Source of the DNA: Acridotheres tristis
Taxonomy: Eukaryota; Chordata; Aves; Passeriformes; Sturnidae
NCBI GenBank assembly: GCA_037013685.1
Contig: CM072889.1
Coordinates: 15,323,976 to 15,387,975 of the forward strand
DNA: 64,000 bases
Reading direction: 5' to 3'
Under the pieces are notes generated by a model that did not search any database, was not told the origin of the DNA, and saw nothing but the letters and a program-made list of their open reading frames with translations. Positions 1 through 10,790 of the stretch are shown here, one piece after another (position 1 is the first letter of the stretch; each line of letters starts with the position of its first letter). The position numbers and the translations under genes are program-made.

Positions 1-1164
1 TTTTTCCAACACAGCCTGAATGCTGTTTTACCCTAGAGTCAAAATACATAATTACCAATTTAAGCTTGAGAGACAATGAATGGTCTTACTTAGTCTAATT
101 TCTTTTTTTAGTCTTGATTATATAAAATAAGGATTAGAGCTTGGTTTAATTCAACACAACCCTAGTCCTTCACTGATTTATTGCTTCATTCAGTTTTAGA
201 GTGGGTCTGCCCTTCACCCTCCACTATGGACAATGACATTTTTTGGGTTATTTTTGTTCACTTTGCAATCATAGTTGGACTGAGAAAAAAAAATACATTC
301 ATGTATCAAATGAAGTTCATTTTCAATAAACTTCACCCCAAGGCTGTGACAAAACTCAGTGGCCAGAGTTTTAGGGAAAGGAGTTTTAGGAGTCACTACT
401 GTGGGATTTACAGCTGCAAAAGCAGGGATGCATAGAAAAAAAAATTACAACATTTCTCAGGTACAAATGTGTAGAATTCCTAGAAAACCCAAGATTCAAA
501 CAAAAAATTCAGAGGATACACAACCACTGGTGAGTACCTGATCCATGGGGGGGTCTAACAGGATCCCTGGAGTGTTGGAATCCTGAAGCCTGGAAGTTTG
601 GAACTTTCTGTGCTTTCTGACAAAAGCACTGCTTTTGACTTGAGGCCTTGGAGAAGGCTTCCAAATTTGAGTGACAAAGTTAAAATCATTGGTGTGTAGT
701 TGAATAGAAGTGTGTAATATCACATGGTAAAGGGTCTGAAATTTAGAGTTTTTAAAATATAAGTATAGGAGATAAGATATTCTTAAGTGTTGTCTCTTCC
801 TTCTTGTTCCTTCTTCTTCATAATTTCAAATAATAATTCTTAATTAGATAGAAAATCCCATCACAAGTATTTAGTTATTAGGTCAAAAGTAGAAATAATA
901 TAGATACTAGCTTTTAATTGAATAGTTAGCCTTGTAACTAGCTAGATCCACCTCCATTTTCTCACTTTTAACTTGCTAACTAGAAGTACTGAAGAACTCT
1001 CTGTACTATAAATAAGATTTAACAAACAACCAAGTCCAAATGTGAAAATCCATCTTTGGAGCTTTAATCCTAACTCTAAGTAAAACAAAAAAGAAAACAA
1101 AAATAGCCACTAATGAAGTGGCAATGCTGACCCTGGAGGGTGTGGGACATCCCTGGCTTCTCAC
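1..1164 (-). other. FNDC3C: FNDC3C intron (partial), AT-rich
   Basis: This stretch lies downstream, in the minus-strand gene direction, of the last FNDC3C exon seen in the window. I looked for the next family exon, the lysine/serine-rich segment that precedes the first FN3 repeat in FNDC3A and FNDC3B, and found nothing like it. The DNA is AT-rich and without clear coding bias. A 75-codon open frame on the minus strand at 496-723 has no family resemblance. I therefore read the window edge as falling inside an intron. Confidence 0.6.
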
Positions 1165-1402
1165 CTTGCTCCTGGAACACGTGTGGTGGTGGGTGCTGGT
1201 GCATGAACTGAGGTGGGAGCTCTCCTGTGCCGGGCACCGTGGGGAACACGGGGTGGGGAGGGGGTGGGAGCAGGGCATGGGGGTGGTGCATGTAATGGGG
1301 CACGTGGGGAGGAGGAGGAGGAGGAGGAGGATGCATGGAAGGATGGAATTCCCCCGAGTGGGGCACCACCACCACTCTCCGAACTCCATTTTCTTCCACC
1401 AC
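1165..1402 (-). CDS. FNDC3C: FNDC3C coding exon 4 (Pro/His-rich N-terminal region)
   Basis: This is a coding exon of the minus-strand FNDC3C gene. It begins in phase 0 after an acceptor (CAG at 1405-1403) and ends in phase 1 before a GTGAGA donor at 1164-1159. It encodes about 79 residues opening with a VEENGVRRVVVVPHSGEFHP-type motif that aligns directly with FNDC3A and FNDC3B. A run of eight prolines follows, then histidine/proline clusters, then a GTGELPPQF-like segment. In the family this proline-rich stretch precedes nine FN3 repeats and a C-terminal membrane anchor, none of which is in the window. The proline run is encoded by a GGA/CCT-type trinucleotide tract (about 1313-1333), so its length may vary between individuals. 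Assignment to FNDC3C rather than A or B rests on the neighbouring CYSLTR1. Confidence 0.92.
1313..1333 (-). repeat. Coding trinucleotide repeat (proline run)
   Basis: AGG repeats on the plus strand read as CCT proline codons in the FNDC3C exon. The seven-unit tract sits within the octaproline run. Such tracts are prone to in-frame length change. Confidence 0.8.
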
Positions 1403-1585
1403 CTGTCGAGAGAAACCAACTGTGAGTCCGGAGGAAATCCCATCAAATATTGTACATTTAACAAAGAATTCCCTTTCTCTGGGTCACACCCAGCACCTGA
1501 CAGGCAGGGGTTTGCACACCAGACTGGATTCCAGTGCAAATCTGGGATAAAGCATTTGAGGCAGTCAGTCACACCAAAGTGCTGA

Positions 1586-1668
1586 ACAATCACAGAATCC
1601 CAGGATGGTTTTGGTAGGAAAAGACCTTAAACTTCATCTCATTTCATCCTACCCCTGCCACAGGGGTG
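1586..1668 (-). mobile_element. CR1 LINE 3' end, part 1 (split by telomere-like array)
   Basis: The plus strand reads as the reverse complement of a CR1 3' terminus. It has the ATCACAGAATCCCAGGATGG start, a GGACCTTAAA-like segment and a CCCTGCC block. The expected continuation is displaced by the array at 1669-2061 and resumes at about 2062. Confidence 0.75.
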
Positions 1669-2061
1669 CCCTAACCCTGACCCTAACCCTAACCCCAACC
1701 CTGACCCTAACCCTGACCCTCACCCTAACCCTAACCCTGACCCTAACCCTGACCCTATCCCTGACCCTAACCCTGACCCTAACCCTGACCCTAACCCTGA
1801 CCCTAACCCTGACCCTAGCCCTAACCCTGATCCTAACCCTAACCCTGACCCTAACCCTGACCCTAACCCCAACCCTGACCCTAACCCTAACCCTGACCCT
1901 AACCCTGACCCTAACCCTGACCCCAACCCTGACCCCAACCCTGACCCTAACCCTGACCCTGACCCTAACCCTGACCCTCACCCTAACCCTTACCCTAACC
2001 CTAACCCCGACCCTAACCCTAACCCTAACCCTGACCCTGACCCTAACCCTGACCCTAACCC
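1669..2061. repeat. Interstitial telomere-like array (CCCTAA/CCCTGA)n
   Basis: About 390 bp of near-perfect hexamers, mainly CCCTAA and CCCTGA in frequent alternation (a 12-bp higher-order unit). Scattered variants include CCCCAA, CCCTCA, CCCTAT, CCCTAG and CCCTTA. In the transcribed direction of FNDC3C this reads TTAGGG/TCAGGG, so the pre-mRNA would carry a G-rich, TERRA-like stretch. The open frames of up to 244 codons across it are artefacts of a six-base period. Confidence 0.97.
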
Positions 2062-2135
2062 ACAGAACAGGTTGCTCCAAGTCCCATCCAGCCTGTCCTG
2101 AAAACTTCCAGGGATGGGAATCCACAAGTTGTTCA
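2062..2135 (-). mobile_element. CR1 LINE 3' end, part 2
   Basis: Directly after the telomere-like array the CR1 consensus order resumes: AGGTTGCTCCAAGTCCCATC, then CTGTCCTGAAAACTTCCAGG, then GATGGG. This would follow the CAGGGACACCTTCCACTA block of an unbroken element, so that block is missing or replaced by the array. Confidence 0.7.
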
Positions 2136-3276
2136 CTGCTCAATTATTTCACTTCACTTTGGCAGAATCCAAGAGAAGCAGCCCTGGGCTCCTGCAGACA
2201 CTGGGAACACAAAGTTATCACCTCATCTGACAAGAACAGTCCAGGTAACTCAAACTCTGATTTAAAGCTGCTTTCCAACTTGTCAATCCCTGTCGCAACA
2301 ACCAAGGGAAAACAACCCAACCCTGCTGGTTTCAGGTGACAGCAAACACAACAAAGAAATGTGGTTTTCAGGCTGAGCAGCTCAGTGCTGCCAGGGCTTT
2401 GCCCACTGTTTGCACTGAGGGATCCATTTCACAGGGATCAGAAATTTCTGGGGAAATCTTTCCTCGAGGTCTGCAGAGCTGAAGAACAGCAGAAGCCCAA
2501 AATGCAGCTGTATGCAAAAAGAAACTGCCTGGAGAACCCAAGAACTCACAGTCACAGGTTCAAAACCTCCTCAGAACACTCCTGATTTTCAACATTACTA
2601 CAACACGAGTTCTGTTTTCACATTTGGTTTTAATTATTTCCTTTTAGAACACATTAATTTAGAAATAAATCAAACTGGGAACTGGGAGTATCTCTGGTAA
2701 CAACACACAGGTCTGAACTGAACAACACCCAGGAGTGGAAAATCCATGGGAGTGGAAAAGTAAAGCTGGGAGAGCCCAGAGCCCTGCTCATTTCCCAAAC
2801 ACATCACTGGAATCAGTGTTTGCATCACCACCACACTCTGCTCCAGCAGTGTTGCTTTGCTGGAATTTCTGGAGATCAGAGCTGGTAAAGAAAAGGGCAC
2901 TGAAAATTCTGATAAATTTTTATATTAAAATGGAAAACCTGCAGCCAGTTGGAACTGTTCACATGACCCAGCTTCACCCTGCCAACAGGACTGATGAAAA
3001 ACAAACATGTGGATCCTGTTCATGGAGCTCAGTCAGTCAATTCAGAGCTGTCCTTGTTACTAAAAGTATCTTTAACTGCTGGGAGCAGGATTAAAAAAAT
3101 CCTGGAAACCAGATCACTAACAGAGGGGACAGAGCCCACCATAAAGTGAAAGTTGCTAAGTTCAGTGGGAAAAAAATAGCTTTTTTTCACAGTTAAAATC
3201 ATAAAAAAAAAAATAAAAATATTATTAAAATTTCCCCAAAAAAACCACAGTGCAAGAGAAGGAGAAATAAACGTAC

Positions 3277-3353
3277 CTGAGACACGTAACCGGGAGGCAC
3301 AAAAATGGGCGGCATGGAACCGTTTGGTGACATCATAGGGACATGTGCTGGAC
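3277..3353 (-). CDS. FNDC3C: FNDC3C coding exon 3
   Basis: A 77-bp coding exon. Two bases complete a glycine codon begun in the previous exon. Twenty-five codons follow, containing HVPMMSPNGSMPPIFVPPGY, which is nearly identical to FNDC3A and FNDC3B. The acceptor is a good polypyrimidine-CAG at 3356-3354. The donor is GTACGT at 3276-3271, leaving phase 0, which fits the next exon. This is one of the most conserved blocks of the family N-terminus and makes the assignment secure. Confidence 0.95.
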
Positions 3354-4167
3354 CTGCAGAGGACAAGGGGCCACTTTTTAACAACCAAGGCTTCTCCCAC
3401 CTGGAAACATTTTTTTCCAAAGGTGGGAGCTCACCCTGGAGCCTGAAACATCAGGAATTGCATCCCACGCTCTGGCCAACAGTGTCTTTTTAACTGCAGA
3501 AAAATCTGTATAAATAATTTTAGCTCTTAATTTGTGACAGCTAAAAGTCTGTAGTAATGAAGGCAAATGCAGGTATTGGGGTAAAGTTGATGTAGGAACT
3601 TAAAAAGAAATTTTAAATAAATTATTTTTTATGTTAAGCTCAAGTCACCCCAGGACAGAAGTATTCCTGTAGGGGATTTGATGAAAGTAGAATGGACACT
3701 TTTTATATAATATCATGTAAAAATGGTGACAAATACTCCAAAAATGGAAATACTGATAAATTCAACTTGACTTACAGGAGATATTTTGCCCTGACTTGGA
3801 TTTTCTGTCACTTACCCAGAAGGTAAAAAGGAATTTACAGGCACAGAGTGGAGCAGTGATTCCCTCACCTCATAGCACAGGGAGGTCCCAGTGCTCAGTA
3901 AAATTCTTCAAATTATTATGGATTAAATGCCATAGAAATCATGTGTTAAAATCCTGGCAAGACACTCAAACCCATCTTTTGGGAATGAAAATCTGCAGGA
4001 TGTAGAGAATCCTGGCAGCTCCCCAGTGCTGCCTCATTTGTGCTTGGACACAATTTGAAAAATCTGATTTATTTCAGTGCAGGAAACCCCTCTGACATCA
4101 CAGAAAAAAACAGTGGAATAACCCAAGAACCAAAATATTTGGATTCAGGACTTGAGCTTGCCTTTAC
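3354..4167 (-). other. FNDC3C: FNDC3C intron
   Basis: AT-rich intron with no repeat or extra exon recognised. Its ends are GTAAAG (donor side) and CTGCAG (acceptor side) in minus-strand reading. Confidence 0.85.
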
Positions 4168-4243
4168 CTTGAATGCACTGAATGTGTCCATCTTCAGTTG
4201 TAATTGTAAATGTTTCACCTGGGTTTACCTGGACAAGAATCAC
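4168..4243 (-). CDS. FNDC3C: FNDC3C coding exon 2
   Basis: A 76-bp coding exon, phase 0 to phase 1. It encodes VILVQVNPGETFTI, then an acidic EDGHIQCIQ segment, which is the invariant block that follows QQ in FNDC3A and FNDC3B. The acceptor CAG is at 4246-4244 and the donor GTAAAG begins at 4167. Joining this exon to the start exon upstream and to the 77-bp exon downstream keeps the frame open with no added or missing residues relative to the family. Confidence 0.95.
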
Positions 4244-7242
4244 CTGCAGGAAACAAAACATAAAAGAGGGGTTGGGGGCTTTTTAAATTTCAGAAATCCT
4301 CTGAGGGAAAACTCATTTTTAGAGACAAACAACAACAGAGCTTTGGCAACCTCGGAGTAAAAATGGATAGAGGATGGGTAGAATGAAATTATTTTTTCCT
4401 ACTTTGGCATAAAATCCTTGTATTTTTTTCTCTGGTTACTCCCAGAAATACCTTACCTGATATACATGAAATAAAACTTTTAATTTCAAGTTTCACACTG
4501 CTTTTGCTGCTTTTACTGAGGCAATAATGACCTGAGCTTCACATTGCATTCCAGGCTTTACCCACACCTGTGCCCTGCAGCTCCAGGTGTGTTTTCCCTG
4601 TGGAAGGAATCCAAGCTCCAGGGAAATCCTGCAGGTCCCTTTGGACATGGCCACGTCCTCCTGCTCCCAAATCCACGTGGAGCTGGGCCAGGATCACTCC
4701 CCAGGCAGGGCTGGGGTCCCAAACCATCCCCTCATCCTGCCCCAGCCCCAGGGGAATTTGGCCAGGTAAGAACTGCAGGTACACAATTAAAATTCCACCC
4801 TGGTGACAGCTGGTGCTGATGTAAAAATTGAAATAAAATGTATTTGTTAAAGCAGCTGTGAGAATCAGTGTAATTTTCTTCTATTCAATATTTATAATGT
4901 ATTTTTGCACTATTCATGGAGTGATATTTGTAGCAGGTAGATGGGACCTGAAGAAATCACCTGATCTTTTAATTCCTGATAAAATGAGCTACACATGACA
5001 TTAATGAATGAATTTTTCTGTGCTCTCATATTTTCAGTGCTGGAGCTCCCTGAACTCCCCAGGCACCAGTTTCACTGTTCTCATTACTACAGACTCCAAG
5101 GATAAATGATAAATGCTATTTTAACACTGGTTTTGCAGCTTCTGCATATTGATTTTATTTTTCATAACCTCCCTTGTGGGGGAGAATTGATGCTCCTTGT
5201 ACAGGAGAATTTTACTTTGGGTGGACGAGTTGTTTCTGGATATAAGTGAGCCACCAAAATCCCTGAAAAGGCCATTTAGACACTCAGTAATATTTATTAT
5301 GGTTCCAGGAGAGGGAGAGATGGCAGAGAATGCCTTTAAACGTGGCATAATTTGCATTAATAATGAATTTTATGCAGATTTGTCACTTCAGAATGCAAGT
5401 AAATGCATTATTTCAAAGCTAATAAATTTCTTGGAGTAAAGGGAGAGAAGTGGTGTTAATTGTTCAAAGAAAACTGAAAATAATGGGCTGGGGATTTGCA
5501 CAAGAAACAGGAAAAAGATTTTTTGTGAATCCAGGATTCCACAGGCAAGGAGTGACCTCAGGAAAAGGCTCATCTTTGAGGGCAAAACTCAGAGGCAAGA
5601 AAGGGATTATTGGAGAGATTCAGAGCCTGTGAGGGTGGCACATCTTCAGAAAAAGATTCCACGAACTGCAGTTCTCAGAATGAGCTCAGGGAAGGATCCC
5701 AGCGAGTGCTGCAATCCCAGGGCAGCAGCAGCAGTCGGGAGCCTGGAATTCCAGGAATGCACAGGCCGTGTCTCAGAGCAGTGACTCACTGGAATTAATG
5801 AAGCAAATGCAGTTCCAGGCACCTTCCAACAAGGAAAATTTCCAGGAAGCTGCAGCATTGCTGAGGGGTGGGTGTGAGCCAAGGGAGCCCAGGGGCTGCC
5901 AACACCTCCAGGGGTCCTGAGCACAACTCCAGGGCTGCTGCTCAGCCACAGCTCTGCTTTCACCCCTTACTCACACACTTCTGCATCCAGAAAATCTTCC
6001 AGAAAACTTCCAGCTTTTGCTTTAAGTGAAATGGAACCAATGGATTAACTGGAATTGGCCGAACACATAGGTTTGATTTCTAGAAATAAATCACTCTGCA
6101 ATAATTAATAATTAGCCCATCCCCGTCCTCCACAGCACCGGCAGTTAAATAATTAAAAATCCTCTGCATTAATAAAGATTCTAAGTCTAAAAGATTCTAT
6201 TTAAACTTTCAATCTGCCCTTCAAATGCATCTCCACAATATAACTCTATTATTTTCCTTTTTTTTTTTTTGAGTCTCACCAGATTGCAAACTCTCCTCTA
6301 GATGCTAAAAATGTCAGTGACTGTCAGCTCCATGTCCCACACGCAGCTCTGGGGACAGGGGCCAATTAAATATATTTGATCCCTTTTCCTCATGAAACCA
6401 GAACCACTTGAACCACCTGCCAGCTGGGCAGGGCTGAAATTTCACCTTCTACTGCCAGAACTTCAGAAATATCTTGGGGACTTTGCTCATTTCCAGACAC
6501 ACTCCTTGTGCTTCCACCTCCAAGCTCTGAGGCAGAAAGGGAAAAGGATTTTTTCTTTAATAAAGCCCATTTTTCCAAGATACAACTGAAACAACACAGG
6601 TTTCTCCTTCTTATCTGCAACAATGACAAATTAAAGGAGATCTCATCTAAACTTCCAGCATTTATGGCCACCAGACCTCAAAGAATGGGAAGAGCTCCCA
6701 GTATTCTCAGCTCTTTCTGCCAAACACTAAATTCACATTTACTGACGATTTACACATAACTGTGTAAATTGTTACAAAACTGTTCCTTTAGCTGTGTTTT
6801 TAATCCTACCAGGGACTTCTGAAGGGTTGTGTCCAACAAAGCTCTAAAGTTTCAACTAAATACACTCAGGTTTCAGCACTGCACTGTAATTATTAATGAA
6901 GACACTTAAAACCAGGAAGCCAAGGTCTTTCCTTTCATTTTCCTGGAATAGATTTCCTCTGCAATCCTTTGCCAATCTTTATTCATTACTTCACAAGAGT
7001 TTCAAAACCTTTATTAACCCCCAATTTTTTCCTTTGATGTTTGGAGTTTGCAGCTCCATTTTAAAGCCTTTTTTTGCACACCTGTCCCCTGGCTGGGAGT
7101 TCAATGATTTTTTTTTTTTTTCCTCTCTCCATTTCTGTTTAACTCCTGCCATCAGTGCTCACAGCAGTGGCAGAGCTGCCTGGTTTTTGTGGAGCCAACC
7201 CTCCCAGTTGTTCCCAGTGCTCCCAGTTCAGGGTTCACTTGC
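4244..7242 (-). other. FNDC3C: FNDC3C intron with a GC donor (GC-AG)
   Basis: The intron begins GCAAGT (minus strand, 7242 downwards) instead of GT and ends with a normal CTGCAG. GC-AG introns are a small minority in vertebrates and usually have an otherwise strong donor context, as here (CAGCAG before GCAAGT). About 3 kb long and AT-rich. I see no transposon in it that I can name with confidence. Confidence 0.8.
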
Positions 7243-7378
7243 CTGCTGGATGCTGTCCCCATTGACCATGTGAGGTAGAAGTGGCACTTCATTCAGCAGG
7301 GGTGTGGCTTCCAGGGGGGGCGGCTGCTCAGCCATCATTTCTTGGGATCATTCATGGACACCTGCTCACCTCAACCAC
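7243..7378 (-). CDS. FNDC3C: FNDC3C start-codon exon
   Basis: This exon carries the end of the 5'UTR (7378-7339) and the first 32 codons (7338-7243). The first two codons are ATG ATG. An in-frame TGA lies three codons upstream (preceding codons TGA TCC CAA GAA), which fixes the start; the second ATG has the stronger context (A at -3, G at +4). The peptide contains MMAEQPPPLEATPLLN and EVPLLPHMVNGDSIQQ. It matches the FNDC3B start region in order and spacing, including PLLN, PH-VNGD and QQ just before VILVQ. The acceptor is a long T-tract followed by GGAGCAG at 7385-7379. The donor is the non-canonical GCAAGT. FNDC3 proteins are ER/membrane-anchored FN3 proteins. FNDC3C is known from mouse (Fndc3c1) and is, to my knowledge, a pseudogene in human. 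Confidence 0.88.
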
Positions 7379-9154
7379 CTGCTCCAAAAAAAAAAAAAAA
7401 ACAACAAAAAACCACAGAGATGAGGTCAGATCCTGCTCTCCCTTCCTTAAATCATTCTCTGTTTGTTTGACAAAGTCAGCTCTGCCAACTCAGAATATTC
7501 CCAGTGCACCCAAACAGCCCAATGTTATCCTGATGTTCACTTTTAACTCCTTTCATGTCAGCAATAAATGTCTTTTTTCCCAAAATTCTCCCCTTTAATT
7601 ATCAGGAATATTCAGCCACGAGTGCTGGAATTGGTATCTCAGTGAAGCAATTACAAAGTAGAGGAATTTACATTTATACACCAATTTATTCCTAAATTTG
7701 CACTTCAAATTCCTAAACTGCTTCCACTCCAGACCTCAAGCTTTAGGCTAAATAATGCACACACCACATTTACATTTTAATGATGATCAAAAAAACTGCA
7801 AACCATGCAATTTCTCCAATCCAAAATCTGCCAGAGTGAAAACAAAGCTTAAGACAACACAAAATCCTGCTTTGTCCCAAAATTTTTGACTGAGAACCAC
7901 GGGGAAATGTGAATGGAAAAGTGCTGCAGAGCTTCCAGGGAATAATCTGTAATTAGAGCAAGTCAAAATACCCATGATACAAATTAATTATAGTAATTAG
8001 AACGAGTCAAGCTGCAAGCTGCCAATGGTAGGGAATTTTCAGTGTATAGTTAATCCAGCATCCATAAAAAGCACAAGATAACAGGATACAGGAAATGCTG
8101 ACACTTCCTTCTCCTTTCCCATTACCTCCCATAAACCAGAAGGTAAAATGTGGTTAGGAGAGTCCAATTCCTTAAAAATAAAAAGCAAACCACAGAACAC
8201 CCCCCCTAAATCTGTGCATGAACCAAGTCAGGCTGCTTGAAAGTGTCAAATCCTCCTTCAGTTCTCCACAAGCAGCACGGAAAGGGTAATATTTGGGGAA
8301 GAAAAAAAGATGAAAACATTAATTCTGCACCTTTGGGACTGTGATTACAGCAGATCAGCAACAGTAGGAGAAATATCATATAATTAATATAATTTCTTCT
8401 GGGTTTCACTGATTTTGTACAGAAAAATCTGTATGAAAACAGAGATTACAAAGGTTTTTCCTGTGTTATCAAAACAAGGCAAAGGAGCTGATAAAAGCTG
8501 ATAAAAGCCCCATTCCACCTTTGCAAAAGCATCCCAAAACCAGAGATACAATCACACAGTCACAAAATGCAGCACCACAAACTCCACAAGACTTCCCAAA
8601 ACCCAGCTCCTTTCACAAGGAAATTCTTCTCCAGGGCTGCTCCAGGAACAATTTTAAGAAGCCAAACATCACTGCAAGGTGCAAGGGCTGGACAGGACCT
8701 CAAAGATCAAATTTGCATCAGCTTTGGCCTAAATACACTTAATAAAGACACTGAACCTGCCTTAGCATAGTATTTATTTCCTGAATAAAATAATCTCCTT
8801 TTTGTCAGGTTTGGAACTGTCTCTGCCAAGGATGCAAATTTTAAGTATTTCACTTAAAAAGCCCTGCCTGGAACAGTAAAATTCAGGCAAAGGTTTCTTC
8901 CTCTACACCTCTCCCATTTTTCAAGGTTGGATCTAAGCCTTTAATAGCCAGGAATTCATTGTAGAGAGGCAAAACGAAAATTCTTTCTTTTATACATGCA
9001 TATGAACTTCTTGAGTCTCAAAGAAAACAGAAATTAGTACTTAAAATAAAGGGGAAACCCCTTTACCAAAAGGCAACTCCATCTGCATTGAAATTCAACT
9101 ACCCCAAATAAGCAGCTGCAAAAAAATGTGTTCTGAAACAGGGCCCAAATGCAC

Positions 9155-9325
9155 CTGCAACTTTAAATAAAGGTTCAGAGTTTTTCTGCTCACCCTCTGC
9201 AACTTTAAATAAAGGTTCAAAGTTTTTCTGCTCACCCTCTGCAACTTTAAATAAAGGTTCAGAGTTTTTCTGCTCACCCTCTGCAACTTTAAATAAAGGT
9301 TCAGAGTTTCTGTGCTCATCCCCTG
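9155..9325. repeat. 42-bp tandem repeat, four copies
   Basis: Copies start at 9155, 9197, 9239 and 9281, a strict 42-bp spacing. Each contains GCAACTTTAAATAAAGGTTC followed by AGAGTTTTTCTGCTCACC. The copies are almost identical, with one A/G difference in copy 2 and drift at the end of copy 4, which suggests recent expansion. Each copy contains AATAAA. Confidence 0.95.
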
Positions 9326-10194
9326 CCTTGGCTGAATTTAATTCTCTCTTTATGACAAATTGTAAAGCAGAGCCCCAACATCCCTGTGGTTTTTAGAACC
9401 CTTCATCTCCTGCTTAATTACACAGAGGATTTAATTTACATGGACACCTCCACACACTTTCTGCTTGTTTAGTGCTCTAACTTCGTTTTTCCGAGGAAGA
9501 ATTTAATATTTGGAGTATGAGGAAATAATTGGTTTTAAACTGTTAATGATAAACTCCAAAAATAGCTGATTTTGTAGAAATGGCCACGCAGTCAGAGAAA
9601 ACAGAAGTACTGACAGGAACAAAACAATCTAAATAAGTTTTGGGGCAGTTTCACCTGCCTCAGAACGTTGATATTTCCTTGTGCAGCTGGGGCTGGGGTG
9701 GCTGCAAGTGCAGAACACTGAGGACAAAGAGGGATGTCCTGACAAATTGGAAAAAAACCAAATTATTTTGGGTTTTGAGCACTGCTTCATTCCTTGAAAA
9801 AGAGCAGCAAAAACACCCATTCCTCCAAGGGAACACAGTCAATAAATGTGGGACTCAACCCCTCCTCACTTCAACAGGTAAAACTTTTCCAGGGAAATAT
9901 ATCCATGGATTCACCTCCCCAAAGTCTCCATCTCACTCGAGGAAGGAGGTGGTATTTGGGTGAATAAAAAGAGAATTCCTGAAAAGTTATTACATACTCA
10001 GCACAATTTCCTGGAAAAACAAAACAAAGACAGAGCTCTATCTTGAAAAGCCATTTCCCAGCACCCTCCCCCAGCTGGGCTGGAGCAGGGAATGCAGTGC
10101 TGCTCTGCCCTCCCTGCAGGGCAAGGCTGCTCCCAGGGAAAGGTGGAGGACAATCAGCACAGGGGCACAGAGGACATTCCAGACCCCCACTCAG

Positions 10195-10790
10195 CATCAC
10201 GGAATGCCAGCATGGTTTGGTTAAAAGGGACCTTAAAGCCCATCCAGTGCCACCCCCTGCTATGGGCAGGGACACCTTCCACTGTCCCAGGTTGTTCCAG
10301 CCTGGCCTTGGACATTTCCAGGGATCCAGAGGCAGCCACAGCTTCTCTGGGCACCCTGTGCCAGGGCTGCCCACCCTCACAGCCAGGAATTCCTTCCCAA
10401 TATCTCCTCTGGCAGTGGGAAGCCACTCCCTGTGTCCTGTCACTCCATCCCTTGTCCCAGGGTTCTCTCCAGCTCTTCTGGAGCCCCTTTAGGCACTGGA
10501 GGAGGCTCTGGGGTCACCCTGGAGTTTCCTCTTCTCCAGGTGAGCACCCCCAGCCTGGCTCCAGCCCTTGGAGCAGCTCCGTGGCCTCCTCTGGGCTCTC
10601 TCCAGCAGCTCCAGGTCCTTCCTGTGCTGGGAGCTCAGGCTCTGCAGGTGGGGTCTCACCTGGGCAGGGCAGAATTGCCCTCCTTCCTCCTGCCCGTGCT
10701 GGGAGTGAGCCCTGGAATCTGGGGGTTCTGGGGGCCAGGGCATGTCCAGCCTCTCCTCCACCAACATTCCCGAGTTCCCAGGTTTCACAT
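10195..10790 (-). mobile_element. CR1 LINE 3' fragment (about 600 bp)
   Basis: The plus strand is the reverse complement of a CR1 tail. It starts ATCACGGAATGCCAGCATGG and has the diagnostic blocks GGGACCTTAAAGCCCATCCA, CAGGGACACCTTCCACTG, CTTCTCTGGGCACCC, CCTTTAGGCACTGGAGG and CTTCTCCAGGTGAGC. It ends in the TCCACCAACATTCCCGAGTT segment. This is the longest CR1 copy in the window. Open frames of up to 235 codons across it are not genes. Confidence 0.92.

Larger units (their letters stand above)
1403..3276 (-). other. FNDC3C: FNDC3C intron containing a CR1/telomere-like composite
   Basis: This is an intron between two recognised coding exons, with GTACGT donor and TCGACAG acceptor in minus-strand reading. 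It holds a CR1 3'-end fragment split by a telomere-like tandem array at 1669-2061. The remainder, about 2.15-3.27 kb, shows nothing I can assign. Confidence 0.85.

Noticed and set aside
496..723. Minus-strand 75-codon frame considered as the next FNDC3C exon
   Set aside because: No similarity to the family region expected there, and poor splice context.
1605..2339. 244-codon LTLTLT and 164-codon RVRVRV frames
   Set aside because: They are translations of the six-base telomere-like repeat, not genes.
4960..5000. Minus-strand donor candidate (GATCAG then GTGATT) considered as the end of the FNDC3C start exon
   Set aside because: The peptide before it does not match the family. The exon at 7243-7378 matches it residue by residue.
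9155..9325. Regularly spaced repeats considered as a CRISPR-like array
   Set aside because: The repeats are contiguous 42-bp tandem units with no unique spacers, in a vertebrate genome.
9629..9842. Minus-strand frames near a CAG-GTGAAA donor considered as an FNDC3C 5' exon
   Set aside because: The frame that would splice in phase has no methionine context and no family resemblance.
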